From contig NZ_VFIL01000018.1 in the NCBI RefSeq assembly GCF_007858285.1, positions 17,762-81,761 on the forward strand: DNA of 64,000 nucleotides, written 5' to 3'. Shown piece by piece: positions 42,351 through 51,399 of this stretch (positions are counted from its first letter, which is position 1; each line of letters starts with the position of its first letter). The DNA is from Pseudomonas brenneri (GTDB lineage Bacteria; Pseudomonadota; Gammaproteobacteria; Pseudomonadales; Pseudomonadaceae). The notes beneath the pieces are model-generated. The model was not told the origin of the DNA and ran no database searches. It was given only the letters and a program-made list of their open reading frames with translations. Position numbers and translations under genes: made by a program.

Positions 42351-43676
42351 ATGCCCTCTAGTCTTTCCCGTCGTTGGCACCTTCGCCAATTGATTGCTGC
42401 CTCCAGCCTGATCCTGTTAGTCGCCTGCGCCGAAAAACCCACCGCCGCCGACGCTCAGCCCCTGCCTACGTTCCAGCCCGTACCGGTTGCCGCACCCGCC
42501 GTAGTTGCGCCCCTGGCCGTGACCAATCTTGATATCCAACCGACCCAGACCTTCGCCGAATGGCAGGCAGGTTTTCGCGTCGAAGCCCTGAAAGCCGGCA
42601 TTACGCCTGCAGTGTTCGACAGCGCCTTCGCCAACGTCACCCCCGATATGGCAGTCATCCGTGCCGACCGCAGCCAGCCGGAGTTTTCCCGGCCGGTGTG
42701 GGAATACCTCAACGGCGCCTTGTCGGCGCTGCGCGTGCGTAACGGCCAGGCCTTGCTGATCAAGCATGCCGATATCCTGCAAAGCATCGAACAACGCTAC
42801 GGCGTGGATCGCCAGGTATTGGTCTCGGTCTGGGGCATGGAAAGCAACTTCGGCTCGTTCCAGGGCAACAATTCGGTGATCCGCTCCCTGGCGACCCTGG
42901 CCTACGAAGGCCGTCGCCCGGCATTCGCCCAGGCGCAATTGCTGGCCGCGCTGCAAATCATCCAGCACGGTGATATCCCGGCCGAGCAGATGCGCGGCTC
43001 CTGGGCCGGTGCCATGGGCCAGACCCAATTCATTCCGACCACCTACAACACCCACGCGGTGGACTTCGACGGTGACGGACGCCGCGACATCTGGAACAGT
43101 TCCGCCGACGCCCTCGCCTCCACCGCGCACTACCTGCAAAGCTCCGGCTGGCAGAAAGGCCAGCCGTGGGGCTTTGAGGTACAGCAATTGCCGGCAAACT
43201 TCGACTACGCCCTGGCTGATGGCGTAGTGCGCAAGCCAGTGGGCGAATGGTTGAAACTCGGGCTGCAGGTGCCGGCCGGTGCCAGCGTCCCGCCCAATGT
43301 CGAGGCGCTGTCCGCCGCCCTGCTGCTGCCGGCCGGCCATCGTGGCCCGGCGTTCCTGGTGCTGGATAACTTCCGCGCAATCCTCAAGTACAACAACTCG
43401 TCGTCCTACGCCCTGGCGGTCGGCCTGTTGTCCGAGCGCTTTGGCGGTGGCGGGGTGATTCGCGGGGATTGGCCAACGGACGAACTGCCACTGACCCGCT
43501 CCCAGCGTATCGAGTTGCAGACGGTGTTGAGCGCCAAGGGCTATGACGCTGGCAACCCGGATGGGATTATCGGTGCCAATACGCGCAAGGCGATTCGTGC
43601 GGCGCAGCAGTCGTTGGGCTGGCCGGCGGATGGGTATCCGACGGTGAAGTTGCTGGAATCCTTGCAGAACCGCTAG
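42351..43676 (+). CDS. sltB3: Membrane-bound lytic murein transglycosylase, MltB family with PG-binding domain
   Basis: 441 residues. The signal peptide ends in lipobox LVAC (Cys26), so it is a lipoprotein. The MltB-type catalytic domain (about 75-350) has VWGMESNFGSFQGNN with the catalytic Glu, GSWAGAMGQTQFIPTTY and DFDGDGRRDIW. A C-terminal peptidoglycan-binding domain (about 380-440) has LTRSQRIELQTVLSAKGYDAG. These enzymes cleave glycan strands to 1,6-anhydroMurNAc. The P. aeruginosa enzyme at this location is SltB3 (SltH); the symbol rests on context. The ATG at 42351 is preferred over the upstream open frame that overlaps arfA. Confidence 0.88.
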   Translation: MPSSLSRRWHLRQLIAASSLILLVACAEKPTAADAQPLPTFQPVPVAAPAVVAPLAVTNLDIQPTQTFAEWQAGFRVEALKAGITPAVFDSAFANVTPDMAVIRADRSQPEFSRPVWEYLNGALSALRVRNGQALLIKHADILQSIEQRYGVDRQVLVSVWGMESNFGSFQGNNSVIRSLATLAYEGRRPAFAQAQLLAALQIIQHGDIPAEQMRGSWAGAMGQTQFIPTTYNTHAVDFDGDGRRDIWNSSADALASTAHYLQSSGWQKGQPWGFEVQQLPANFDYALADGVVRKPVGEWLKLGLQVPAGASVPPNVEALSAALLLPAGHRGPAFLVLDNFRAILKYNNSSSYALAVGLLSERFGGGGVIRGDWPTDELPLTRSQRIELQTVLSAKGYDAGNPDGIIGANTRKAIRAAQQSLGWPADGYPTVKLLESLQNR

Positions 43677-43699
43677 AACTGCGTAAGGCGGCTACCGCC

Positions 43700-43749
43700 T
43701 TCGCGAGCAAGCCCGCTCCCACAGGGGCAAATGCAGGCTTGCTCGCGAT
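43700..43749. repeat. Partial REP pair
   Basis: A full half-element (TTCGCGAGCAAGCCCGCTCCCACAG, 43700-43724) is followed by an inverted, truncated half (GGCTTGCTCGCGAT, 43736-43749). It lies between convergent genes. Confidence 0.7.
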
Positions 43750-43774
43750 AACGGCCTGACATACGACTAAATAC

Positions 43775-44707
43775 TCAGGGTTTGAACACCACATCCTGCT
43801 CCAGCACTAACCGCTGCTCCCCCGCATCCAGTCGCACCAAGGCGCCCATCGGCAAGGTCAGGTTCGGGTCGCAATGGCCGCTGCGCCAGCCAGCCAGGAC
43901 CGGGATGCACAACGGCTCGAAGGTCTGCTTCAACAGCCGCTCCAGTGCATCGCTATCCACCCCCGCCACATCCCCCACCAGCACACCGTGAACCTGTGCC
44001 AACTTGCCCGCCAGGCGCAAGTGCGTCAGCAGGCGGTCGATGCGGTAGATCGGCTCGTTGACGTCTTCGATAAACAGAATGATGCCCTCGGCATCGATTT
44101 CGAACGGTGTACCCATCACGGCCGCGATCATTGACAGGTTACCCCCCAGCAGGCGCCCGCAGGCGATGCCAGGCTCAATGGTGGTCAGCGGGTAGGCCAC
44201 CGGGTGCACCAGCACACTGCCAGCCCCTAGTTGCCCACGCAGCAGGCTGAACAGCGATGATTCGGTGGGCTGTTGCTTATCACCGAGCAGGTCGGCATTG
44301 AGCATCGGCCCGTGGAAGGTCACAAAACCGGCGTAGCGGCTGATCGCCAGGTGCAGCGCGGTGATATCGCTGTAGCCGACGAAAGGCTTGGGGTTGGCGG
44401 CCAGCAGGGCAAAATCCACACCGTCGAGCAAGCGCGGGGTGCCGTAGCCACCGCGCAGGCAGAAGATGGCGTCGATATCGGGGTCGGCGAAGGCCGCATG
44501 CAGGTCACGCAGGCGTACTTTGTCGCTGCCGGCCAGGTAGCCGTCGCGCTCATACACCCCCGAGAAGATCCGCAGCTCGTAGCCACGGGTACGCATCCAT
44601 TGCCCGGCCTTTTCCACATCCAGCGCGGCGGGGCCGGCGGGGGCGATCAGGCCGATAGTGCCTTCAACTCGCAACGCGGGTACGACGGCACTCGGTTGAG
44701 CGGTCAT
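43775..44707 (-). CDS. ldcA: Muramoyltetrapeptide LD-carboxypeptidase
   Basis: 310 residues, an S66 peptidase. IGLIAPAGPAA starts the fold, RGGYGTPRLLDGVDF carries the region around the catalytic Ser of the GGYG segment and FVGYSDITALHLA the nucleophile neighbourhood; the His is near the C-terminus (GWRSGHCDPNLTLP). LdcA removes the last D-Ala from murein tetrapeptides in the cytoplasm, needed for cell wall recycling. The start at 44707 has GGGAG about seven bases upstream. The frame reaches 44740 without a good ribosome-binding site. Confidence 0.93.
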   Translation of the reverse strand: MTAQPSAVVPALRVEGTIGLIAPAGPAALDVEKAGQWMRTRGYELRIFSGVYERDGYLAGSDKVRLRDLHAAFADPDIDAIFCLRGGYGTPRLLDGVDFALLAANPKPFVGYSDITALHLAISRYAGFVTFHGPMLNADLLGDKQQPTESSLFSLLRGQLGAGSVLVHPVAYPLTTIEPGIACGRLLGGNLSMIAAVMGTPFEIDAEGIILFIEDVNEPIYRIDRLLTHLRLAGKLAQVHGVLVGDVAGVDSDALERLLKQTFEPLCIPVLAGWRSGHCDPNLTLPMGALVRLDAGEQRLVLEQDVVFKP

Positions 44708-44740
44708 CCATGTTCTCCCTATCTGTAACGCAGAACCCAA

Positions 44741-44830
44741 TGTGGGAGCGGGCTTGTTCGCGAAGGCGCAGTATCAGTCAATGGATCAAGTGACTGATAC
44801 TGCGCCTTCGCGAACAAGCCCGCTCCCACA
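44741..44830. repeat. Paired REP element (REPIN), 40-bp perfect arms
   Basis: Arms 44741-44780 and 44791-44830 are exact reverse complements around a 10-base loop. The outer part is GTGGGAGCGGGCTTGTTCGCGA, the inner part is shared only within this element. It lies between the start of ldcA and the stop of lipA. Confidence 0.93.
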
Positions 44831-44865
44831 CAAGCCCGCATTCCACATTGATTCTGCGGTGCGGC

Positions 44866-45891
44866 TTACGAAACCAGGCTCGCCTTGACCAGCTTGGCCT
44901 GTTCGTCGGCGTGGTACGACGAACGTACCAGCGGGCCCGACGCAACGTTCTTGAAGCCCATCTTGTAGCCTTCTTCGGCAAACCAGGCAAAGGTGTCCGG
45001 GTGCACGAAACGCTGCACCGGCAAGTGACTGCGCGACGGTTGCAGGTATTGGCCGAGGGTCAGCATGTCGATGTCGTGTTCGCGCATGCGCTTCATGACT
45101 TCGATCACTTCTTCGTCGGTTTCGCCCAGGCCCAGCATCAGGCCGGATTTGGTCGGGATGTGCGGCATCATCTGCTTGAATTTCTGCAGCAGGGTCAGCG
45201 ACCACTGGTAGTCCGAGCCCGGACGCGCGGCCTTGTACAGGCGTGGCACGGTTTCCAGGTTGTGGTTGAACACATCTGGCGGCTCGGCGGCGGTGATTTC
45301 CAGCGCCACGTCCATCCGGCCACGGTAGTCAGGGACCAGGGTTTCGAGCATCACGTTCGGCGACAGTTTGCGGATTTCGCGGATGCAGTCGGCAAAGTGC
45401 TGGGCACCGCCGTCACGCAGGTCGTCGCGGTCTACCGAGGTGATCACCACGTACTTGAGTTTCAGGTCGGCAATGGCGATGGCCAGGCTTTCTGGCTCGT
45501 TGACGTCCAAAGGCTTGGGCCGGCCGTGGCCAACGTCGCAGAACGGGCAACGACGGGTGCAGATGTCACCCATGATCATGAACGTCGCGGTGCCGCCGGA
45601 GAAACACTCACCCAGGTTCGGGCAAGAGGCTTCTTCACACACGCTGTGCAGCTTGTGTTTGCGCAGCAGGGCCTTGATGCGGTCGACTTCCGGCGAGACC
45701 GGGATGCGCACGCGGATCCAGTCGGGCTTTTTCGGCAGTTCGGTGGTCGGGATGATCTTCACCGGGATGCGTGCAACCTTCTCGGCGCCGCGCAGCTTGA
45801 CGCCGGCTTCCACCTTGGCACGCGGAGCCGGGGCCGGACGGTCGGTAATGTCCAGCGTCGGGATCATGGTTTGCACAACATCAGTAGTCAT
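44866..45891 (-). CDS. lipA: Lipoyl synthase
   Basis: 341 residues. The auxiliary cluster motif CEEASCPNLGEC and the radical-SAM motif CTRRCPFC are both present, followed by a TIM-barrel core. LipA inserts two sulfurs into protein-bound octanoyl groups on E2 and H proteins. It lies one base after lipB, with which it is certainly co-transcribed; it is the last gene of the cluster that starts at proA or at ybeD. The C-terminus GPLVRSSYHADEQ is typical. Confidence 0.96.
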   Translation of the reverse strand: MTTDVVQTMIPTLDITDRPAPAPRAKVEAGVKLRGAEKVARIPVKIIPTTELPKKPDWIRVRIPVSPEVDRIKALLRKHKLHSVCEEASCPNLGECFSGGTATFMIMGDICTRRCPFCDVGHGRPKPLDVNEPESLAIAIADLKLKYVVITSVDRDDLRDGGAQHFADCIREIRKLSPNVMLETLVPDYRGRMDVALEITAAEPPDVFNHNLETVPRLYKAARPGSDYQWSLTLLQKFKQMMPHIPTKSGLMLGLGETDEEVIEVMKRMREHDIDMLTLGQYLQPSRSHLPVQRFVHPDTFAWFAEEGYKMGFKNVASGPLVRSSYHADEQAKLVKASLVS

Positions 45892-45892
45892 A

Positions 45893-46543
45893 TCAGTCGA
45901 TTCCGCCCGTCAGGGTCGTCTGCTCAGCATAGTCGAGGTGTTTGACGAGCTGCGCGCGCAGCCGGGCACTTACCTCGGCAAATTCTATAGGTGTTGCGTG
46001 ATCGCTCAACTGGGTCATGGCCAAACCGGCGTAACCACAGGGATTGATCCGGCGAAACGGCGCCAGGTCCATGTCCACGTTCAGGGCCAAGCCATGAAAG
46101 GAACAGCCATGGCGGATGCGCAGGCCCAGGGAGGCGATTTTCGCGCCGTCGACATAAACACCTGGAGCGTCGGGCTTGGCTGCCGCGGTTACGCCGTAGC
46201 TGGCCAATAGCTCGATCAGGCAGGTTTCCATGCGACTGACCAGATCACGCACGCCAAACCCCAGCTTGCGCACATCCAATAGCAGATAGGCCACCAGTTG
46301 CCCGGGGCCATGGTAAGTCACTTGGCCACCTCGGTCGACCTGCACCACCGGAATATCACCCGGAAGTAGCAGATGCTCAGCCTTGCCAGCCTGCCCCTGG
46401 GTGAATACCGGCGGGTGTTCCACCAGCCAGATTTCATCAGGAGCCGAAGTGCCGCGCTCGTTGGTGAACCGTTGCATCGCATGCCAGACCGGCTCGTAGG
46501 CCATCTGGCCGAGCTCGCGAAAGCCCAGGACCTGTGACATCAC
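45893..46543 (-). CDS. lipB: Octanoyltransferase
   Basis: 216 residues. VDRGGQVTYHGPGQLVAY carries the lysine-free substrate channel, and KIASLGLRIRHGCSFHGLALNVD with NPCGYAG contains the catalytic Lys and Cys. LipB moves octanoate from acyl carrier protein to the lipoyl domains before LipA acts. Its start overlaps the ybeD stop by four bases (ATGA) and its stop is next to lipA. Confidence 0.95.
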   Translation of the reverse strand: MMSQVLGFRELGQMAYEPVWHAMQRFTNERGTSAPDEIWLVEHPPVFTQGQAGKAEHLLLPGDIPVVQVDRGGQVTYHGPGQLVAYLLLDVRKLGFGVRDLVSRMETCLIELLASYGVTAAAKPDAPGVYVDGAKIASLGLRIRHGCSFHGLALNVDMDLAPFRRINPCGYAGLAMTQLSDHATPIEFAEVSARLRAQLVKHLDYAEQTTLTGGID

Positions 46544-46815
46544 AACACCATATGCACGAAGCCGGTGGCCCGCAGTTCACTGTTGATGTTGTAGAGCTGG
46601 TCTTGATCAGTCGCAACGATGTGCAACTGGATCGTGGTGTATTTGCCGGTAGAGCTGGATCGCTCATCCACGCGCTGATCGTTGATCGTAGCGTGCTTGC
46701 GCACGATTTCGAGGATCAGGTCTTTGCGGCCGACACCGGTATCGCTGATCACCTTGATGGGATAGTCCACCACCGGGAATTCGATCTTTGGCGCCTTTAC
46801 TTCTTTATCGGTCAT
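46540..46815 (-). CDS. ybeD: DUF493 family protein YbeD
   Basis: 91 residues. IEFPVVDYPIKVISDTG and STGKYTTIQLHIVATDQDQLYNI match DUF493/YbeD, an ACT-like small cytoplasmic protein conserved next to lipB and the dac genes, function unknown. The ATG at 46815 starts MTDKEVKAP; the longer frame to 46971 runs into the hairpin region after dacA. Overlaps lipB by four bases. Confidence 0.93.
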   Translation of the reverse strand: MTDKEVKAPKIEFPVVDYPIKVISDTGVGRKDLILEIVRKHATINDQRVDERSSSTGKYTTIQLHIVATDQDQLYNINSELRATGFVHMVL

Positions 46816-46853
46816 GGCGTAACGGCCTCGTAAGCGGTAAGCCGTGGCGACGA

Positions 46854-46888
46854 GCAAAGCCCCGCGTCGGATCAACGCGGGGCTTTGC
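46854..46888 (-). terminator. GC-rich hairpin after dacA
   Basis: A perfect 14-bp stem (46854-46867 with 46875-46888) around a 7-base loop lies between the dacA stop and the ybeD start on the minus strand. The stem is strong but lacks a T-run, so it may only partly block transcription into ybeD-lipB-lipA. Confidence 0.7.
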
Positions 46889-46900
46889 GGGTGCACACAA

Positions 46901-48058
46901 TCAGTTGAACAAGCCGTAGAAGAATAGACGGATGCTATCCCACACGCGGCGGAAGATACCACCTTCCTCAACAGCGTCGAGTGCGATCAGATCGGCACTG
47001 TGTACGACTTTGTCGTCCAGCTTCACTTCGACTTTACCGATCACATCGCCCTTGGCGATTGGCGCGGTCAGTTGTGGGTTCATGGTCATGCTGGCAGCCA
47101 GTTTCTTGAGCTGGCCTTTAGGCATGGTCAGGGTCAGGTCATCAGCCAGGCCGGCCTTGACTTGACGCTCGGTGCCTTTCCAGACCGGAGCCTGGGCCAG
47201 TTCAGCGCCCTTCTGGTAGAAGGTCTGGGTTTCGAAGAAGCGGAAACCGTAGGTCAAAAGCTTCTGGGTTTCAGCCGCACGTGCCTGCTCGCTGTTGGTG
47301 CCGAACACCACGGCAATCAGGCGTTGGCCGTCACGTACTGCCGAGGACACCATGCAGTAGCCCGCTTCGTCGGTGTGGCCGGTTTTCAGGCCGTCGACGG
47401 TCTTGTCGCGCCACAGCAACAGGTTGCGGTTAGGTTGCTTGATGTTGTTCCAGAAGAACTCTTTCTGGGAGTAGATGGCGTAGTGCACTGGGTCGACGCG
47501 AATGATCGCGCGGGCCAGGATCGCCATGTCATGGGCCGACGAGTAGTGGTCTGGGTTTGGCAGGCCGGTCGGGTTCATGAAGTGGCTGTTGGTCATGCCC
47601 AGGTCAGTCACGGTTTTGTTCATCATGTCGGCGAATGCATCTTCGCTGCCGGCGATGTGCTCGGCCAGGGCGACGCTGGCGTCGTTGCCGGACTGGATGA
47701 TGATGCCGTGCAGCAGGTCGCTGACAGTCACCTGGGAGCCGACCTTGATGAACATCCGCGAACCACCGGTACGCCAGGCGTTTTCGCTGACGGTCACCGG
47801 ATCGTTTTCACCGATCTGGCCGCGACGGATTTCCAGGGTCGCGATGTAGGCGGTCATCAGCTTGGTCAGGCTGGCCGGCGGCAGGCGCTGGTCACCGTTG
47901 TTTTCGACCAGCACGTTGCCGCTGGCGGCATCCATGAGCACGTAGGACTTGGCAGCCAGTTGCGGTGGCGCTGGCATCATTTCGACGGCCCAGGCAGCGG
48001 GCGCGATGATCAGCGGGACAAGCAGGCACAGGCGTTTGGCTAAGGTGGTGATGTTCAT
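46901..48058 (-). CDS. dacA: D-alanyl-D-alanine carboxypeptidase (PBP5/6)
   Basis: 385 residues. A signal peptide (about 1-24, ending AWA) precedes the S11 penicillin-binding domain: SLTK (in PPASLTKLM), SGND and KTGHTDEAG are the three active-site boxes. A C-terminal PBP5-C domain (about 285-365) and an amphipathic membrane anchor with FFYGLFN follow. It trims the terminal D-Ala from pentapeptides and shapes side-wall growth. It belongs to the elongation cluster with rlpA, sltB1, rodA and mrdA. The P. aeruginosa counterpart here is called dacC. Confidence 0.95.
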   Translation of the reverse strand: MNITTLAKRLCLLVPLIIAPAAWAVEMMPAPPQLAAKSYVLMDAASGNVLVENNGDQRLPPASLTKLMTAYIATLEIRRGQIGENDPVTVSENAWRTGGSRMFIKVGSQVTVSDLLHGIIIQSGNDASVALAEHIAGSEDAFADMMNKTVTDLGMTNSHFMNPTGLPNPDHYSSAHDMAILARAIIRVDPVHYAIYSQKEFFWNNIKQPNRNLLLWRDKTVDGLKTGHTDEAGYCMVSSAVRDGQRLIAVVFGTNSEQARAAETQKLLTYGFRFFETQTFYQKGAELAQAPVWKGTERQVKAGLADDLTLTMPKGQLKKLAASMTMNPQLTAPIAKGDVIGKVEVKLDDKVVHSADLIALDAVEEGGIFRRVWDSIRLFFYGLFN

Positions 48059-48230
48059 CCGTCTCTCGAAATTGCTTATGGAAACTTGCCCTCGCGGGCA
48101 AAACTATTCAGACAACCCGTTGCCAGGCTGTCGCGTGTTCAGTTGCCAGCTCAACCCTTGCCTTCGGGTTTTTATTATCCAAAGAGCCTGCAACCAGGAC
48201 CCAGGCGTGCCTGGAACCTCAATCCGCTAC

Positions 48231-49226
48231 TTATTCCGCGCTGACCACGCTGGGCTGACCCAGGTTGGCCAGTCGCACGCTGTTCTGCACTTGGGCAATT
48301 TCGCCCGCCGAGCCGATAGGGCCCAGGCGTACCCGGTGCAAGGTCTGCTGGTTACGCACGATGGAGCTGATAAATACCGGCGCGCTGACCATCCCGCTGA
48401 GCTTGGACCTTAACAGTTCTGCCGCATCCGGGTTGGCGAAAGCGCCGACTTGCAGGTACTGCCCGCCCGCTGCACTGCCCGGCGCCGCCTGTGGCACGGC
48501 CACGACTGGCGCAGCGTGTTGCTGGGGCGGCGGCGTCCACTGTTCGACCTTGCCCGCCGAGGCGGTGATCTGCGGCTGTGCGCTTTGTGGTTCGTTGAGC
48601 ATCAACGGCGCCGGCTTGCCGCGCTGCGCCCAGTATTGGGCTGGGTCGATGCCTTCGACCTTGACCCGCGCCGTGCCGGATTCGGCATAGCCGAGTTTTT
48701 TCGCGGCAGCGTAGGACAAGTCGATGATTCGGTCGGAATAGAACGGCCCACGGTCGTTGACCCGCAGGATCACCACGCGGTTGTTGTCCAGGTTGGTCAC
48801 CCGTACGTAGGCCGGCAGCGGCAAGGTCTTGTGCGCCGCGCTCATGCCGTACAGGTCGTACACCTCGCCGTTGGCGGTGTTCTGGCCGTGGAACTTGGTG
48901 CCGTACCAGGACGCCGTGCCCGACTGCACGTAGTTCTTGGACTCTTGCAGCGGGAAGTAGGTCTTGCCCAGTACCGTGTAGGGGTTGGCCTTATAGTTGC
49001 CGGTATGCAGGGTCGGCGTGGCATCCGGGATACGCGAGACGTCGACGTCCCACCACGGCGCGCCGTCCTTGTGGGCCCGGTTGATATCCAGCCCAGGCTG
49101 CGCGCGGACTACCGGGCCAGCGGCCTTCTGCGTCGGCGCACGGCTGGTGGAACAACTGACAACCAGCAAGGACAATGCGGCCAGCGCCACCAGCTTGAGC
49201 GGTTTATTGATTGGCGATACCCGCAT
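48231..49226 (-). CDS. rlpA: Septal-ring lytic transglycosylase RlpA
   Basis: 331 residues. Lipobox VVSC gives lipidated Cys25. The double-psi beta-barrel (about 100-190) includes SGTASWYGTKFHGQNTANGE and RVNDRGPFYSDRIIDLSYAAA, with the catalytic Asp region. A SPOR domain (about 250-330) binds denuded glycan at the septum. In P. aeruginosa RlpA cuts naked glycan strands and is needed for daughter-cell separation. The start codon overlaps the sltB1 stop by one base (TAATG). Confidence 0.95.
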   Translation of the reverse strand: MRVSPINKPLKLVALAALSLLVVSCSTSRAPTQKAAGPVVRAQPGLDINRAHKDGAPWWDVDVSRIPDATPTLHTGNYKANPYTVLGKTYFPLQESKNYVQSGTASWYGTKFHGQNTANGEVYDLYGMSAAHKTLPLPAYVRVTNLDNNRVVILRVNDRGPFYSDRIIDLSYAAAKKLGYAESGTARVKVEGIDPAQYWAQRGKPAPLMLNEPQSAQPQITASAGKVEQWTPPPQQHAAPVVAVPQAAPGSAAGGQYLQVGAFANPDAAELLRSKLSGMVSAPVFISSIVRNQQTLHRVRLGPIGSAGEIAQVQNSVRLANLGQPSVVSAE

Positions 49227-50236
49227 TACTTGACGCCCCGTGCTTGAACCAGCATGTCTGACAGCTGATGCACGGCCATGGCGTACATCACACTACGGTT
49301 ATAACGCGTGATTGCGTAAAAATTCTTCAGGCCCATCCAGTATTCAGGGCCATCGGCGCCTTCCAGGCGGAAGGCAGTAACCGGCATATCATCGCGCAGC
49401 GCATCATGACTTGACCAGCCCAGCGCTCGCAACTCCCCGACGGTTTTCACCGGTTCGATACCCTGGGTCAGGCCTTCATCGGCGCGATCCCCCGTGACAT
49501 CCGCACGGATCACCACCGGTTCGCCACCTACCCAGCCATGACGCTTGAAGTAACTGGCAACGCTGCCAATGGCATCATCGGGATTGCTCCAGATATTGAT
49601 GTGGCCATCACCGTCAAAATCCACGGCGTAGGCGCGAAAGCTGCTGGGCATGAACTGTGGCAAGCCCATGGCCCCGGCGTAGGAACCCTTGAGGGTCAAT
49701 GGGTCGACCTGCTCTTCACGGGCCAGCAGCAGGAACTCACGCAGTTCCTTGCGGAAGAATTCGGCGCGGGGCGGGTAATCGAAGCCCAGGGTCGACAAGG
49801 CATCGATCACTCGATAACTGCCGGTATTGCGCCCATAAAAGGTTTCAACGCCGATGATCGACACGATCACCTGGGCCGGCACGCCGTATTCTTTCTCGGC
49901 GCGAGCCAGCACGGCCTCGTGCTGGCGCCAGAAGTCCACACCCCGCGCCACCCGGGCGTCGGTGAGGAACATCGGGCGATATTCCTTCCACTGTTTGACG
50001 CGCTCGGCGGGCCGGGAGATGGCGTCGAGGATCGCCTGCTTGCGCTGGGCCTCGCGGAACACGCCCATCAGTTGTTCGCCGGCGAAACCATAGTCACGCG
50101 TCATCTCGCCGACAAATTCGGCGACCTGGGGCGAGCCGTCGTAATCGCCGGCCAAGGCCTGCGGTGAAACGCCGAAGGCGCCCAACAGGCCCAGACAGGA
50201 CGCATACCGAGCAGCCCAGCCGCGCATTGCTTGCAT
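49226..50236 (-). CDS. sltB1: Lytic murein transglycosylase B
   Basis: 336 residues. A signal peptide (about 1-28, ending ALA) precedes the MltB/Slt35 catalytic domain with IGVETFYGRNTGSY (catalytic Glu), GSYAGAMGLPQFMPSS and DFDGDGHINIWSNP, an EF-hand-like calcium loop. There is no lipobox, so it is the soluble SltB1 form found between rodA and rlpA in P. aeruginosa. An AGGTGA ribosome-binding site best suits the ATG at 50236; ATG 50242 is also possible. Confidence 0.93.
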   Translation of the reverse strand: MQAMRGWAARYASCLGLLGAFGVSPQALAGDYDGSPQVAEFVGEMTRDYGFAGEQLMGVFREAQRKQAILDAISRPAERVKQWKEYRPMFLTDARVARGVDFWRQHEAVLARAEKEYGVPAQVIVSIIGVETFYGRNTGSYRVIDALSTLGFDYPPRAEFFRKELREFLLLAREEQVDPLTLKGSYAGAMGLPQFMPSSFRAYAVDFDGDGHINIWSNPDDAIGSVASYFKRHGWVGGEPVVIRADVTGDRADEGLTQGIEPVKTVGELRALGWSSHDALRDDMPVTAFRLEGADGPEYWMGLKNFYAITRYNRSVMYAMAVHQLSDMLVQARGVK

Positions 50237-50253
50237 TGACATCTTCACCTTAT

Positions 50254-51399
50254 TCAAACCTGTGCGATCCACTTGCGATGGGTATGGATCGACATCAAAA
50301 CCCCAAACGCTGACAGTAATGTCACCAGCGAAGTTCCGCCGTAGCTAATGAACGGCAACGGCACCCCAACCACCGGCAGCAGGCCACTGACCATACCGAT
50401 GTTGACGAAAACGTAAACAAAAAAAGTCATTGTCAGCGCACCGGCCAGCAATTTGCCGAACAACGTCTGCGCTTGCGCGGTGATTACCAGGCCGCGCCCG
50501 ATCAACAGCAAGTAGATCAGCAGCAGCGCGCAAATGCCCACCAGGCCGAACTCTTCGCCCATCACCGCGATAATAAAATCGGTGTGGCTTTCCGGCAGGA
50601 AGTCCAGGTGCGACTGGGTGCCGAGCAGCCAGCCCTTGCCAAACACCCCGCCGGAACCGATGGCAGCCTTGGACTGGATGATATTCCAGCCGGTGCCCAA
50701 CGGATCGCTCTCAGGATCGAGGAAGGTCAGCACCCGCTGCTTCTGATAATCGTGCATGAAGAAGAACCACATGGCGATCGCCACCGGCACGGCCGCCACC
50801 AGCACACTGACGATCCAGCGCCAGCGCAGGCCGCCCATGAACAGCACGAACGCACCACCCGCAAGGATCAGCAGGCCGGTGCCAAGGTCCGGCTGGCGCA
50901 CAATCAGAATGAACGGAATGCCGATCAGGATCAGGCTGATCCCTACATGCTTGAGCTGCGGCGGCAACGTGCGCTTGGCCAGGTACCAGGCGATGGTGGC
51001 CGGCATCAGGATCTTCATGAATTCCGACGGCTGGAAGCGAATCACCCCCGGAATATTGATCCAGCGGGTGGCACCCATGGCGTTATGCCCCATGACATCC
51101 ACCACCACCAGCAACAGGACGCCAGCGACATACCCCAGCGGCACCCAGCGCGCCATGAAGCGCGGTTCCAACTGGGCGATGACCACCATCGACAACAGGC
51201 CCAGACCGAACGACGACGCCTGTTTGATCAACAGGTCCCAGTTCTTGCCGCTGGCCGAATACAGGACAAACAGGCTGCCAGCCGCCAGGGTCAGCAGCAG
51301 GATCAGCAACGGGCCATCAATGTGCATGCGCTGCAACAAGGTGGCGCGGCGACGCATCACATCTTCACTGGAGAGGATGCGGTCAAAATTACTCTTCAC
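50254..51399 (-). CDS. rodA: Peptidoglycan glycosyltransferase RodA
   Basis: 381 residues, a SEDS protein with about ten membrane segments. RFQPSEFMKILMP, RQPDLGTGLLIL and the catalytic Asp region in HTDFIIAVMGEE (W-D/E loop), plus PLPFISYGGTS near the C-terminus, are characteristic. RodA polymerises lipid II in the elongasome with PBP2. The start is a GTG at 51399 with GAGG upstream, overlapping the mrdA stop by 11 bases; the ATG at 51357 is less likely. Confidence 0.93.
   Translation of the reverse strand: MKSNFDRILSSEDVMRRRATLLQRMHIDGPLLILLLTLAAGSLFVLYSASGKNWDLLIKQASSFGLGLLSMVVIAQLEPRFMARWVPLGYVAGVLLLVVVDVMGHNAMGATRWINIPGVIRFQPSEFMKILMPATIAWYLAKRTLPPQLKHVGISLILIGIPFILIVRQPDLGTGLLILAGGAFVLFMGGLRWRWIVSVLVAAVPVAIAMWFFFMHDYQKQRVLTFLDPESDPLGTGWNIIQSKAAIGSGGVFGKGWLLGTQSHLDFLPESHTDFIIAVMGEEFGLVGICALLLIYLLLIGRGLVITAQAQTLFGKLLAGALTMTFFVYVFVNIGMVSGLLPVVGVPLPFISYGGTSLVTLLSAFGVLMSIHTHRKWIAQV

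Noticed and set aside
5900..44850. Repeated palindromes as a CRISPR array
   Set aside because: The repeats are dispersed, inverted pairs between genes, not direct repeats with regular spacers; they fit REP/REPIN elements.
48153..48176. Plus-strand terminator AACCC-N8-GGGTT-TTTATT between rlpA and dacA
   Set aside because: Only a 5-bp stem and its T-run points along the plus strand, where no gene lies upstream; probably chance.
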